From NCBI GenBank assembly GCA_015183035.1, contig JACZZP010000013.1, forward strand, positions 1,922,001 through 1,986,000: a stretch of 64,000 nucleotides of DNA, written 5' to 3'. The notes below the pieces were generated by a model, which worked only from the letters and a program-made list of their open reading frames with translations, did no database searches and was not told where the DNA came from. The translations under genes and the position numbers were made by a program. The stretch comes from Meloidogyne chitwoodi. Taxonomy: Eukaryota > Nematoda > Chromadorea > Rhabditida > Meloidogynidae. Positions 44,818 to 56,455 of the stretch are shown piece after piece (position 1 is the first letter of the stretch; every line of letters starts with the position of its first letter).

Positions 44818-45588
44818 ATGTCTTCTCCTAAATTACTCTATGGCATAATTCTTTTATTTTTAATGATTATTCCAATCCAATCAATATATAATAAAAATTG
44901 TAATAATCAAGACAGTGCTAAAAAAGAACAACCAAAGGATAATGAACACAAAAAGAACTATTTAAATGATATGCATTTAGTAAAAGGAATTTTTGAAAAT
45001 GATAAAAATATGGTTTATATAAAGAAAGAAATTGGGAAAATTAAAATGCAAAATTACTTAAATAACAATTATATAAATTTTTATAATTTTAAAATCTATA
45101 AAGATGCGTACTTTGTTGCTACATCACTTATAGGCAAAAAGGTCAATAGAGTCTAGTTTTTTAATTTTATATAGGAAAAACTGTTATAAGGACAAACATT
45201 TATAACTGGTCCCAGAACTAAAGATAAATCCCTCAAACCACTTTATTTTAATTTAAAAAAATTTTTAATTTAGAGAAAGGAGCCAATAGACAAAGAAATG
45301 AAGATTTTAGATAATATTTATTTTGAAAAAATTCTTTTTGTTTGCGAAATGTGTTCTGAGATTGACGCTTACTTTGAGAAAAAATATCAAATTTTTGTTG
45401 GAGATTATTGCAATGATAATCAAATTGAAAAAAAAGTGAATGAAATACTTAATGTTTTAGAAAAATATTTAAAATATGAACCATGTGAATATAATATAAA
45501 AAATGAAAATAAAAATGAAAAAATTACTGAAGAAATGAATAAAGAAGCGAAAGAAGAAATTAAAGAAATATTTCTTGAATTTATTTGA
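44818..45588 (+). CDS. Secreted orphan protein, two exons
   Basis: Exon 1 (44818-45141) opens with a strong signal peptide, MSSPKLLYGIILLFLMIIPI then QS, and exon 2 (45274-45588) joins in phase at KK|RKEPIDKEMK. The mature part is Lys/Asn/Glu-rich with few Cys (CNNQD, CEMC, YC, PC) and ends KEEIKEIFLEFI and TGA. I recognise no domain. A short, fast-evolving secreted protein of about 213 residues in a plant-parasitic nematode is often called a pioneer or candidate effector, but nothing in the sequence shows such a function. The splice join is my reading of GT/AG sites; without it exon 1 would stop after KKVNRV. Confidence 0.6.
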
Positions 45589-45677
45589 TCAGGTTTGTTC
45601 TATTAACAAAATGTTCATTGGCGAAATGTCCAATTAATTTAAAATTAATTTTAAATTAAATAAAAAATATTTTTAAG

Positions 45678-45815
45678 GAAATACAATTTCCTAAACATTC
45701 CAAATCTGAAGGAACAATTAGACATTACATTAAAAAATTTCCCAAAATTATTCATTTTGGTAATCCTCACAAGGGTCATTATATGCCTTTGTTGGATCAA
45801 ACAATTGAAGCATAG
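45678..45815 (+). pseudogene. Orphan terminal exon, perhaps of a hydrolase
   Basis: After a TTTTTAAG acceptor one frame reads EIQFPKHSKSEGTIRHYIKK, then FPKIIHFGNPHKGHYMPLLD and QTIEA before TAG. The GHYMPLLDQ ending loosely recalls the C termini of alpha/beta hydrolases such as epoxide hydrolases. No upstream exon in a compatible frame is visible: the preceding secreted-protein exon has a TGA just before its donor. It could be a gene relic or an alternative 3' end. Confidence 0.3.
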
Positions 45816-46249
45816 AAAAGAGGATAAAAAGGAGTAAAGGATGTACATATGTAAAGAAAAGAAATTTGCTACAAAAAAGATTTTAATTTTTTTTATTTTT
45901 ACTGTAGTATTAGACACTAAAACACACATCCATGTTAATCAAAATATTCTTTTTTTAGATTGTAAATTTTTTTAAAGTTTGTATAAATTTTTCTTTTAGC
46001 TTAAACCTTTATTTTAATTTTTTGAGTATTTTTAGAGTAAGTGACATTTGAGTCTCACTCATTTATTCACTCTAACTTGTTCCTCTCTCACAATTATTTC
46101 ACCAAATTTTGTTCAAAAATTGTCCAGGCTAATGTGTTCCAATATTCGTTCCAATTTCCGATTGTTCCACCTCTCTCTCCCACTTATTCCGGAAAATAGT
46201 CCAGAGGGTAAAAAAATAAAAATTAAATAAAATATTTATTTTTTTCTCC

Positions 46250-46503
46250 TTATTTTCTACAAATTAAACGAAAATTCAAAATTGTCAATAAAACAATTAA
46301 AAGAAGTATAAAAATAATTAATTTAAAACAAATATTAATTGAAGCATCTATTGTATTGTTAACTTCCCCCAAATGAGTGTTTATCTCTTTGAGCACCTAA
46401 AAAATTTTAAAATAATTTTTTAATTGTTTTTAAAATTAAAATTAACCTCTGTAGTAATTAAAGAAATATTTAAAATATTTTTTTCGTTTTTTTCATTAAT
46501 CAT
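46250..46503 (-). CDS. Small tail-anchored membrane protein (SNARE-like)
   Basis: Two exons (46447-46503 and 46250-46396) give 67 residues: a polar N terminus MINEKNEKNILNISLITTEV with heptad-like hydrophobics, then a single C-terminal membrane helix ICFKLIIFILLIVLLTILNF and a short basic tail RLICRK. The layout resembles Bet1/USE1-type SNAREs or other tail-anchored proteins, but I cannot name a family. Clean GT/AG junctions and a conserved frame support a real gene. Confidence 0.5.
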
Positions 46504-47202
46504 TCTATTAAAAAAAGATAAAAATTGGTAGGGGAAATGTTTTTAAGGAAGAAATAAAAATAAAGAAAAAAATAAATCAATGGAAAAATAAGAATTAATA
46601 TTTAGTTTTGTAATTTAAAGGGAATGAGCAACCGTGTTTGAATCATTTTTTGATTTGTTTCAATATTGGTTCTTAGGGTGAGACTCTAATGACCAGAGTT
46701 GTACTTAAGTTAGTTTTTCTCAAATAACGTTGTGTTAAAGTGGGCTAAAATTTTAATATTTGTGTAAAAAGATAGAGCGTAATCAGGGCTATAAAATGAC
46801 CTAAGAAAGATGAGGATTTATTAAAAAACAAAAAAGTTATGAATTTTTAAAGGAATAAAACAATCAAGCAATAAAGGAGGTAGTCTCTTTATTTAATTAT
46901 ATCTTTTGCTAAAAATTTAATTTTTATTTTAAAAGATAGAGCAAAGTCTGGGCTACAAAAAGAAAAAAAATGTTATAAAACACCTCAAGTTTTAAAAAGT
47001 TTAAATTTTTAAGTAATTAATGCCTATTTTTCACAATTAAATTTTAAATTAACACTAATTTGGCGTTGTGCTTTTAAATTTTATTAATGTCGCCGTTGCA
47101 AAATTTTTTATTCGATTGATCTTTGCCTGTTTTAAATTCTTTTTTTTTGCAATGGGTTTGTTTTTACTTTCTCTTTTTTAATTATTTTTTAATTTTAAGA
47201 TC
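46504..47202. other. Spacer upstream of zinc-finger gene
   Basis: No gene is seen. Two similar phrases, AAAGATAGAGCGTAATCAGG and AAAGATAGAGCAAAGTCTGG, mark a degenerate tandem repeat at 46.77-46.96 kb. Confidence 0.4.
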
Positions 47203-50200
47203 ATGCTGATTATTATAACTCTGAAAGTTTAAAAAAAAAATCTACGGTTTCTTTTATTTTTTAAACAAATTAATTATTTTTATAGGAAGAAGATTTTGTT
47301 GTTTTTGAAGAATTAATACACGGAAAGATTGTATTAAACTCTGATGGCCAATTTTTTGTTCAAATACGAGGAGATGTGGCAGATTTAAGTTTGTTTTTGT
47401 TTAATTTTTTTCAGTAGTTTTTTCTGAAATTTATTTATGCCGTGGATAGATGAATGTGTCGCTTATCTTCCGACTAAAAAATAGTATGGGAGAAGAAGAT
47501 AGGCAAAGACGCCTTCAGTTAAAATTTCTTAATTTTTTTACTCTTTTTTGTCGTAAGACTTTAAGCAACACTTTTATCTAGTCACGGCATTATTGGGTCA
47601 AAACACTTTCAAATTTATTAAACAATTAATTAGGCTAAGGTTTATAAAGGCAGTAAATTCTAGATTTGTTGAATAAAAATAAGTAAAATTAAAAAAACAA
47701 TCCAAATAAAACTAAGGCTTTGGCCCATTTATCTTTCCTCTCAACGATTTGCTAAGTTTAAAAGCTTCCTAAACTCCGTTTGAGTTTGCCATTTTTTAAT
47801 AAACTTCTAAAATTAAAATATCTTTATTACAATTCATTTTAATTTCTAATATATTCTCCAGGTTTCAGCGAATCCGATAGCATCAAATTAATTGAAAATA
47901 ATGGTCAACAAACACTTTTTATTGAAAAACGAGAAGAACACGATTATTGCAGTAGAGAGGAGTTTTTTGTTAATAAAAAGGGAAAAGAAGGTTTTTAAAT
48001 ATTTTATTTTTTTAATTTTACAAACTTTGAGGTTTTTTAACCTAATTTAATTTTTTAATTAATAAATTAATTTTTTTAGTCAAAAATCAACAAGTTCACA
48101 GTCATCAATCTGCTGCTCTCTTTCACGATTCAGACGAGCAATTTGATTTAAATGAAGACGAAGTTATTGCTTTGGATAATGTTGATTTTGGAGGAGAGGA
48201 AATAGGTTTTTTTATATTTTATTATATGTAGATTAGTGTTTAAAATATCAAAATATGTGTAAAAATATTTTAAATAATTTTTAAGTAAGTACAACAACAG
48301 AAAATTCCAATTTAACCAATAATCGAAAACAAAATAAAAGAGTTTTTGGTACAAATAAATGTAGTGAATGTGGCCAATCTTTTACCAACATGGCTCGTTT
48401 AGAACGTCATTTATCTGTTCATCAGTGTTTTGGGGCTTATGTCTGTCCTTTATGTGGAAAAACTTACAAATACGAATATAATTTGTTTTATCATTGGAGA
48501 AGAACTTGTAGAGATTTGAATGAAATGATTCCTGTTGAAGAGAGAAAGGTTTCTTTTTATTTTTTTTTGAAAATAAAACATAAGGATGTTTTGGTGCGAT
48601 GACACTGAAGCTTATAAAATTGCCAAAATAACACTTAGAACGCAAAATTTGGAATAATTATTGTTAATATTGTTGAATAACTTGTCTATAAATTTCAAAA
48701 AATTCGGTTGGTAAAAATTCAGTTTTTGTCAGATTTTAGCTTTTCACGCGTCTAATCTTTTCTCCTGCCTAACCAAAATTTTTTAAACTTATAGACAAGT
48801 TAGTCAACACTATTAATTATAATTAAGACAAATTTTGTGTCTCTAAGTTTCAATTTGGCAATTTTATAAGCTTCAGTGCCCTCGCACCCAAACGTCCTTA
48901 CGCTTTTAAATTAAAATTTTTTTAATTTCCAGGCAATTGAAATAAACGCTCTTCGCCACTTAATTGAAGATATTTCAAAAAAACATTCACTTGATCATTT
49001 GGAGTATTCCAAACATTTGTCAAACAGTGTTTATTCAAAACAACGCCAAAAACAACAAAATGAATTTTTGGAAGATCAACAAAATTTAAAAGAACAGTCC
49101 GAACAGGTTTATTTTTTTTTAATTAAATTTTTTTTAATTAAATTTTTAAGAATGATTTTATGTTTGTTTACAGTGGGAATGATTTAACTTCGAATTTACA
49201 AACTTTTAGAAATAATTTGACTCAAACTCAATTTGTGGAAGATAATATTGATGTTTTTAGGTTTTTTTTTAATTTTATTTTTTATTTAAAAAATTAATTT
49301 CTCAAAGAAAGAAATTTTTTTAAATAATCCTTACACCTTAAAAAGGGGTGTTCCCTCCACCCTTATAACTTTAACAACAATAAAAAAATTTAAAAAAATC
49401 CTTATCCTCTTTACGGAAGTGTCCTTCCAGCCTTATATAAACAACAATTTTAAAAAAATTTATTAAAAAAATTAACCCTTATATCTCTTAGTGAAAGAGT
49501 GTTCCTCCCACCCTACCCTTATATACCTTACGACAATTTTTTAAATAAAAAAAATTTTTTCTTTTACAATTTCTTTTTATAGTGAACAAGGAACATCCTC
49601 TAACAGTGTCAATTGTTTAAAATGTCCATACAATCAATCTGATCAATTTAAAAAATCGGTTCAATCACTACAATGCACAGAATGTCTTCGGTTTTAATTT
49701 TAATTTAAATTAATTTTTAAAAAAAGTTCATTTTCTTCAATTCAACGTCTACAAAAACATTTGATAAGTTCTCATTATTCTACTGGCACTCATCCTTGTC
49801 TTTTTTGTGGAAATCGGTTTAAATATGAATATAATTTATTTTTTCATTATCGAAATGTTTGTCCTTATTCTTTGGAATTGTTAAATGAAGAAAATAGAAG
49901 ACAGGTTTTTTTTTAATTTATTTGAGAAGATTTATTTTTTAAATAAAGTTGGATGCCTCAAACCTCAAAAAATTAATTAGACAAATTGCCACTGATAAAA
50001 ATTTTTATTTAAAATCTCCACCCTTAAAAATTCAAAATAATGAAGAACAACTATTAGAAGAAATTAATAATGAGTCTAACAATTTTTCTTTGATTGAAAA
50101 AAATGCAGCAGAAAATGGAGATTCTGCAATGCGTCGGCAGATGATGAAAAAGGTTTTCTTTTTTTTAAATTTATTTGGGTACCCACCCCATTTATTCGCA

Positions 50201-51437
50201 AGGAATATTTTCTTTTAGAGATAGGAACGGGTCCCGATCCCGTTTCCCGCTCCTTTTTCCCGGCTTTTTTTGAGTCACCGGGATGAAAACGGGATCGGGA
50301 ATACCCGGTTTTCCCGGTTCGGGTCCCGGCCGGTCATTAAATTTCCAATTCCCGGTCATTTTTTCCGGTTTTCCCGGTCGGGACCCGGTGATTTTTGGAA
50401 CTGGAAAAAAGCGGGAATTCCCGATTTTCCCGGTCCCGGGTCCTCCCGGTCGTTCCATTCTTAAATTTCCTGTTTCCCGGTCCCGGATTTTTCAAAATTC
50501 CTATCTCTATTTTCAATTAAAAACGAATTTTAGACAAAATATTTTCTGCGACTAAATGGGGTGTTCATTTAAAATTTTAGATAATTAAAAAATACACTCC
50601 AAAAGTTGGAAATAAATTTATTAAAAATAATTTTGATGATTCAATTGAACACAAAAAAGGGGAAGAAGAAGATCAACAACAACAACACTTGTTTGAAAAG
50701 GTTCAATTACCCCCTGGACTTTTACAGCCTTCTTATCGACCAGATTTGCCAGAAGGGATTAAATGTCCAATTTGTTGTAAGCAGGTTTAATTAATTAAAT
50801 TAAATTAATTTTTTGGTAATTATTGACCTATTTTTAAGCATTTTTTGGGAATATATATTTTTAAAATAACACCAAAATGAAGAGGGGAAAAACTTGAAAA
50901 GAGAGAAAAGAAAATCTTTTATTTTTTAAAATATTTTTATTTAAAGAAAATTTAATTTTTTAATTTTTTTAGCAGTTGTCTTTTATGGTCTAAAAATAAT
51001 TATTCGTCATTTAAAAGCAGCACATCCAAAAGAATCTTCAATTTGGGAAAAAACAATTTTAGGACTTGAAGAAGAAGAAGAAGGAAAAAATAATAAAAAT
51101 AATAATAAAATTTCAAAAAATATAACAAAAATTTGTCCAAGCCGTTTTTTAACAAAATTAACAGCTACTAAAAAAAGGAGAAGAGAACAACAAGGTTTTT
51201 TAAAATTTAATTTTTAAATTTAATTTTATTGTTGTTTAGTCCACCCAATTTATTCGCAATTTTTTAATTTTTTTTTTAATTTTTGTAAAATATTTTTTGC
51301 GATTAAATGGGGTGTGTACCTAAATTGGATAATTTTCTATTTTTTTAAATTAATTTATTTTTAAAGAATTATTAGTAGAAGAACAAAACAATATTAACGA
51401 AGATTATTCTCCTCCTTTACTTGAAGTTGAACAATAA
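47203..51437 (+). CDS. C2H2 zinc-finger protein, nematode-type
   Basis: About a dozen exons joined by GT/AG sites. After an acidic N terminus (EEDFVVFEELIHGKIVL, ESDSIKLIENNGQQTLF, DSDEQFDLNEDEVIALD) come paired zinc fingers: CSECGQSFTNMARLERHLSV and CPLCGKTYKYEYNLFYHWRR, then CTECLRSFSSIQRLQKHLIS and CLFCGNRFKYEYNLFFHYRN, with a later CPICC...RHLKAAH. Finger 2 of each pair ends in a H..x3..TC or H..x4..C form, so zinc ligation is C2HC-like. The pair duplication and the phrase KYEYNLF-FH suggest one ancestral two-finger unit. Probably a DNA- or RNA-binding regulator; the target is unknown. The first exon (ATG at 47203) is tentative. Introns contain three repeat elements. Confidence 0.8.
48581..48900. 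mobile_element. 320-bp MITE-like inverted repeat in zinc-finger gene intron
   Basis: Ends TAAGGATG(T)TTTGGTGCGA and its mirror TCGCACCCAAACGTCCTTA pair with a constant sum of 97481 over about 80 bp, including CTTATAAAATTGCC/GGCAATTTTATAAG. The right half recurs at 53.25-53.39 kb, and diverged copies at 52.38-52.43 and 56.64-56.94 kb. Confidence 0.75.
49320..49520. repeat. Three-unit degenerate tandem repeat in zinc-finger gene intron
   Basis: Units of about 75-80 bp share CCTTA(T/C)...AGTGTTCC(T/C)CC(A/C)CCCTTATA. They make up most of the intron between two coding exons. Confidence 0.6.
50160..50570. repeat. CACCCCATTTATTCGC hairpin element interrupted by G+C-rich block
   Basis: The left arm GTACCCACCCCATTTATTCG (50.17 kb) and right arm CGACTAAATGGGGTGTTCAT (50.55 kb) are mates of the dispersed hairpin. 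Between them stands a roughly 290-bp block (50219-50510) built from CCCGG, GGGACC, CGGGATCGGG and TTTCCCGG words, by far the most G+C-rich sequence in the window. ORFs on both strands of the block give Pro/Gly/Arg-rich strings that I regard as non-coding. Confidence 0.75.
51236..51325. repeat. Short hairpin element, CACCC(C/A)ATTTATTCGC family
   Basis: CCACCCAATTTATTCGCAAT and its mate TTGCGATTAAATGGGGTGTG face each other across an A+T-rich spacer inside an intron of the zinc-finger gene. Confidence 0.7.
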
Positions 51438-51619
51438 AAAAAGGAGGGAAGAGCAGAGGTTTTTAACACTAAAAATTAATTTTTTTTTATCTTTTTTTTT
51501 TTGATTAAATATTTTTAACAAATTAATAATTTTATTTTTTTAAAAAAAGAAGAGTTTCTCGCTCATTTTTATATTTTTTTTTTAAATTTAATTTAAATTA
51601 TTTTAAGTTTTTTTAAATT

Positions 51620-52796
51620 ATGCATACACCTTCCCCTTTAAAAAAGACACCAATTAATGAAAATAATAATAAATCAGCAACAACAACCAAAAGAAGCGGT
51701 GGTATTGATGTAAGAAAATTTAAAAAAATTTTTTTAATTTTTTAAAATTTATTAGTATTGTTAGAGTCAATTTAAACACAAAAGGGACACTAGAGTCTCA
51801 ACATTATCCCTCCCTTTTTGAGTGGGATAACTCAGAGATTGGTATATATGAGAGAATTATTGAATATAAATAATAAAGAAGACCCGGTATAACTGAGAGT
51901 TTGGAATATTAGGGTGTGATAAGTCAGAGAGTTCGGTCTAACTGGGAGTTTTAAAATTTGTTGTGATAAGATAGAGATTATGGAATAACTGAAAGCTTTA
52001 AAAAATTAATTAACTTTATATTTTTAAGAAAAATGTATCAAAATCATCACCTTCACAACTAAAAAGTCTTCCAATAACTCGAGTTCGTCATATAATGGAA
52101 TATTCGCCTGGAGGTGAAAATTTAAAAATATCAGAAGATGCAGTACATGCAATGGCTAAAGCAGCGGTTTTTTATTTTTTTATTTTATAATTTATTTTTT
52201 AATTAAAAAAAATTTTTAAGGAAGGATTTATTGAACTTTTGGCCCAGGGAGCGTATCAAGAAGCATCTGGAGTTAAAGTTGATTATAATCATCTCTCTTC
52301 TTTTGTTCATTCTAATGATGATTTTGATTTTATTCAAGGTTTATTAATTTTAAAAAGGAAATTTTGGGCCTATAGGTGTTTTAATTTGGCAATTTTTATG
52401 TTTCAGTGCCCTCGCACCAAAACGTCTTTTTCCTTAATTATAAAAGTTTTTTTAGTTTTTTTCTTTAAACTAATTTTAAGTCTTAAGAAAGGGCCAATTA
52501 ATTAAAAAAACACAAAAAATTGAAATTAATATTCCAATTTTAGTTAAACACCCCACATAATCGCAAGAACAAAAAAATTTTCAAGTCGAAATTTTTTCAA
52601 ATTTAAAATTTTTAATTCTTAGGGGGTGTTTAAAAAGGAGTTGAATAATAATATTTTATTTGCCCATCTATTTGAGTCTCAAAAAAGTTTTTTTTTTAAT
52701 TTTTCAGATATTCTTCCAAGAAAAGAACGTTTTTCAGAAATTATGAAATTAATGAAAAAAAATAAAAATAATACTCAAAATATTAATTTAAATTAA
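51620..52796 (+). CDS. Histone-fold protein of the CHRAC1 type
   Basis: Four exons (51620-51710, 52029-52166, 52221-52338, 52708-52796). After a short Ser/Thr/Lys-rich N terminus the histone fold reads LPITRVRHIMEYSPGGENLK, ISEDAVHAMAKAAEGFIELL, AQGAYQEASGVKVDYNHLSS, FDFIQDILPRKERFSEIMKL, close to human CHRAC1 (LPLSRIRVIM ... DILPKK). CHRAC1 (NF-YC-like) pairs with POLE3/CHRAC17 in the CHRAC chromatin remodeller; the related POLE4 pairs with POLE3 in polymerase epsilon. The DILPRK motif favours CHRAC1 over POLE4. The gene follows the zinc-finger gene by 182 bp on the same strand. Confidence 0.85.
51760..52010. repeat. Degenerate tandem repeat in CHRAC1-like intron
   Basis: Variants of GGTATAACTGAGAGTTTGG and GATAA(C/G)(T/A)CAGAGA follow each other several times, giving imperfect units of about 30-40 bp. 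Confidence 0.5.
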
Positions 52797-53032
52797 TTTA
52801 ATTATTAATATAAATTTTATTTGTTTAATATATTTAAAATTAAAAAAAAATATTTTTATTATTTGGTCAATTTTATTTTATTTTTCTCTTCACAGTCCAC
52901 ACCCAACTAAATAGTGCAAACAAAAGAAATTTATTTTCTCTTTTTAAAATCTTTTTATTTTTCTTTTATTTAAAATTGTATTTTATTGATTTTTGTCAAT
53001 TTTTATTTTTAATTTAATTTATTTTTTTTTCA

Positions 53033-53780
53033 ATGAATTTTTCAAATTTTTCAACTCCCCAAAAATCAAATGCTTCAATTGATGGTGTTATAGAACAAAT
53101 TCAATCTTTAGCAGGTGAAATACATCAACTAGGGAAGGAGGTAAAATTAAATAAAATTTTGAGAATTTTTAAGAAAAGAAGGAAAAATTATAGCCAAAAA
53201 TGTTCAATTTTTTTAAAATTTCGGACATTTTGGGCCATATCTCTTTTCATACTTGACCAAATTTTTTGAAATTTAAAGACAAGTTAGTCAACACTATTAA
53301 GCTTCATTATGCCAAATTTTAATTCTCTAGGTTTTAATTTGGCTATTTTATAAGCTTCAGTGTCCTCGCACCCAAACGTCCTTTTTGTTTATTCTTAAAA
53401 ATTTTTTTTAATTAAATTTTTTTTGCATGGCTCCAAATTTTTTAAAAATAAAAATGGAACTTATGAACAAAAAGCACCCCATTTATTCGCAAAAAAAAAT
53501 ATTAAATTTTCTTAAGGTTAATTCAAAAGTCTCAACTATTGGTCTTCGAGGAGAAAAAACAATAACTAATTTTGATTCAACTTTTGGAGAAATTGGAACA
53601 AATGTTGATCAAATAATTAATAATTTTAATAATACAATGTTATTATCAAATTTTCAATTTAATTTGATTATTTTTGGTTTTGGAAGTATTTTTGGTTTTT
53701 TAATATTTTTGGCCATTTTGTGGATTTTGGCTTTTTTATTTGAAAATATTTTCTTTTCAAAAAGGAGAGGGATGAAATAA
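53033..53780 (+). CDS. Small membrane protein of unknown function
   Basis: Two exons (53033-53140 and 53517-53780) join at GKE|VNSKVSTIGL to give about 123 residues. The N-terminal two thirds are polar and heptad-like (IDGVIEQIQSLAGEIHQLGK, EKTITNFDSTFGEIGTNVDQ), and the C terminus is a long hydrophobic stretch (FNLIIFGFGSIFGFLIFLAI, LWILAFLFENIFF) ended by a basic tail. This is SNARE- or tail-anchor-like, but I cannot assign a family. It follows the CHRAC1-like gene by 236 bp. The intron holds a MITE half and one CACCCCATTTATTCGC arm. Confidence 0.65.
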
Positions 53781-56455
53781 ATTTATAAAAGAAAAGAGAA
53801 AAAAGATTTTTTTTATTTGAATATTAATTTTATTTAAAAAATAACTTAATAAAATAAATATAATTTAGCAGTCGTTTCAGTGCATAAAATACTCAAAAGA
53901 GAACCTATGGTCACTAAATTTTGTTCAAATATTCTTTAAAGTGTTGTTTATTTTTTCACAAAATTTCAAATTTTTAAGTCAAAAATTTCAAAAGTTATGG
54001 CCAAAAATCGAAGAAAAAAATTTCGCGAATAGTTGGAACCCCCTCCAACCGAATACAACCGTTTTTAGAGAGACACACAAACAAGTTTGTGTGAACCACT
54101 ACGTGAAAGTAAAGCATCAATTCTTTCAATTTTAAAGAGAATTCACGATAAATCAACGATAAGCTAGTCAGATAAAGCACGAAATCTGCAGAACAACCAC
54201 ACATTAAGTGCCAACAAACTGACCGTTCCAACGGCCATTTTGTCGTATCCGCTCTCTTATTTAACGGGATACGGCGGGCAACAAATTCGCCTAGAAATGA
54301 TGACTTTTGAATTCTTATATATACTAGTTAGTTTATTTTTGTTGATTTATTAGATGAGAAGTAAAAAATAAAAAAAATTTTTAAGTTTTTAACTGTTATA
54401 ACAGATATAACAGTTATAACAGTTCTAATCTTCCCTTCAGCAATGTATAGCAATAATCAGAGTAGAAAATAAAAAAAGATTATGGTAAACAAGGAGAGAC
54501 AAAAGGTTGTTAGAGAAAATTCTAAATGTTTTCAGTGTACAACCCGTTTAGTCGCTGATCGTTTTTGTAGACCGGTTTGTCGCGGATTTTAATCTTAGGA
54601 CTATTAATCGCGAAATAGTATGTAAGTAAAGATAATTAGAGATAAAAAGGAAACTATAGACTTCATTAATACTATTTTTCTGCGTCTTTTTTATATTTTT
54701 ATATAGCATTAAATTCTTTAAAATTATTAGACATAAAATTTGTTAAAATTTCTCTACCCTGATTAGAGAAAAATATTGGAAAAATTTCCACGTATAAATA
54801 TACATTATTTCTTTTTAAGTAATTTATTGATTGGCGTAAATAAAATAAAAAGAAAATTGAAAAATGGCATAAAAATTATATTTTGTAGTGTATAAAAAAT
54901 ATAAAAATTATTGCCTACGCGCCATTTAGACGTTTATTGAATTTGAATAATATTAATATTTTATAGAGTTTTTTCTGTCACCGTAACGGTCTCAGGCTGT
55001 CAAAAATTGACTAGATTTTTAGATAATCTTGTGCTTAAACTCTATGCAAAATTTTATTTATTTAGATCTTAATTTGACAGAATTACAACTCCGCGAATAA
55101 ATGTCCCATTGGGTAAATACCTTTAAAATAGCTGTTTTTTCGATTTTTTTGTAAAAAATTTATTTTTTTTTCTTCTTATAAAAAATAAAAATATTATTTT
55201 TAGGCAAAAAATGCATCGTTAAGAAAAAATATTCAGAAAAAAAGATTGTTGGAAGAGTGAATGAGAGTACTTTTCAGTTTTTTAAAAATCATATCTTTTT
55301 TTATTTTTTACATAAATTAAATCTTTAAATTGTTTTTTATAGCTAATTTAATCCTTTATTTATTAATTTAAATTTTAGTTTAAAAATGTTCAATAATTTT
55401 TGAAATTTTTGAATTTTACTCGTTCTCTCCAACCTACATTACTCTCACCCACGTTGGTTTTTTGCCCATAACATCTGAAATATTGGACCAAAAATTTTTA
55501 AATTTTGGGAAAAGTTAGTTGAAACATTATTATATAAATGTGCAAAATTTTGTTTATTTAGGTGTTAATTTTACATTTTTCCAATGCTTCGAATGACGTT
55601 ACCTCCTCTTCCAAAACTAGGTAAGTTTAGGCGCAAAGTCGTCAGAGATAAAGAAAAAAATTTAAAAAAAAATAATTTCACTTTTTTTCTACTTTTTAAT
55701 ATTTAAATAGAAAAACTAATGTTTGCCAATATTTCTATAAATAATTTTAAAATTTTATAAAATATTCTTTGATTTTTTGGTATAATTTAAGCAAAAAAAT
55801 TTTTTCTAAAAATGTTTAAATATATTGAGAATAATTAATTTATTTTATTTTGTTTATTTCTTAATGATTTATTATTATTTTAACATTTTTCTATTTATTT
55901 TCTTTTATTTTTATTATTTATTTATAGAGATTAGGGACGTTTAGGCGCGAATCGGTTAGGGGCGAAAGGTTCTAGAATTGCATAGAGAATATCTAAAATC
56001 GTAAAATTTTGGAATATTATTCCAAATGTAGTTTTCTACATGTTCTAAAAATTTCAGAATTTTAGGTTAAATATTTCCAAAGTTATGATTTTTAAAAGTG
56101 TCGAAGTGCAGGAAGATAAGCGATTTTTTACTGTTTTTTTATTTCTTATTTTGAACAAAAAAAATTTAAAAAATTTATAGAAAAGAATTAGCCTATAAAT
56201 CTTTTATTTTAAAATTTTAAAAATAATTTTCTAACCTCCAAATATTTTTAGAATTTAAACAAATTCAAAACTTGAAGAAAGAGACATTTAGGCGCTGAAC
56301 TACATCATAACTAAATTTTTTATTTTTTCCCTTTTCAGCATAAAAAAATTTTTTTACTGCGCGAGAGTGCCTTGAAACAACAATATTAAAATAAATAAAT
56401 CATTATTTTCAAACTCTATTTTCTCTCATCAATAATTTATTTTCTACCTATTTTT
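53781..56455. other. 2.7-kb gene-poor, repeat-rich region
   Basis: No gene is recognised. Contents include a TTTCAGTGC word near 53876, a hairpin-like GTATCCGCTCTC...CGGGATACGGCGG at 54.25 kb, a short tandem of TATAACAG at 54.39-54.42 kb, a block related in inverted orientation to 2.28-2.36 kb (54.60-54.66 kb), and GTTTAGGCGC-type phrases at 55.63, 55.94 and 56.29 kb. It probably contains the GT14 promoter near its right end. Confidence 0.5.

Noticed and set aside
46048..46230. Short plus-strand ORF
   Set aside because: No splice partners, low-complexity composition and no recognisable motif; most likely chance.
50192..50555. Pro/Gly/Arg-rich ORFs on both strands over the G+C-rich block
   Set aside because: Overlapping ORFs on both strands with collagen-like strings are the expected result of a CCCGG-word repeat, not of coding sequence.
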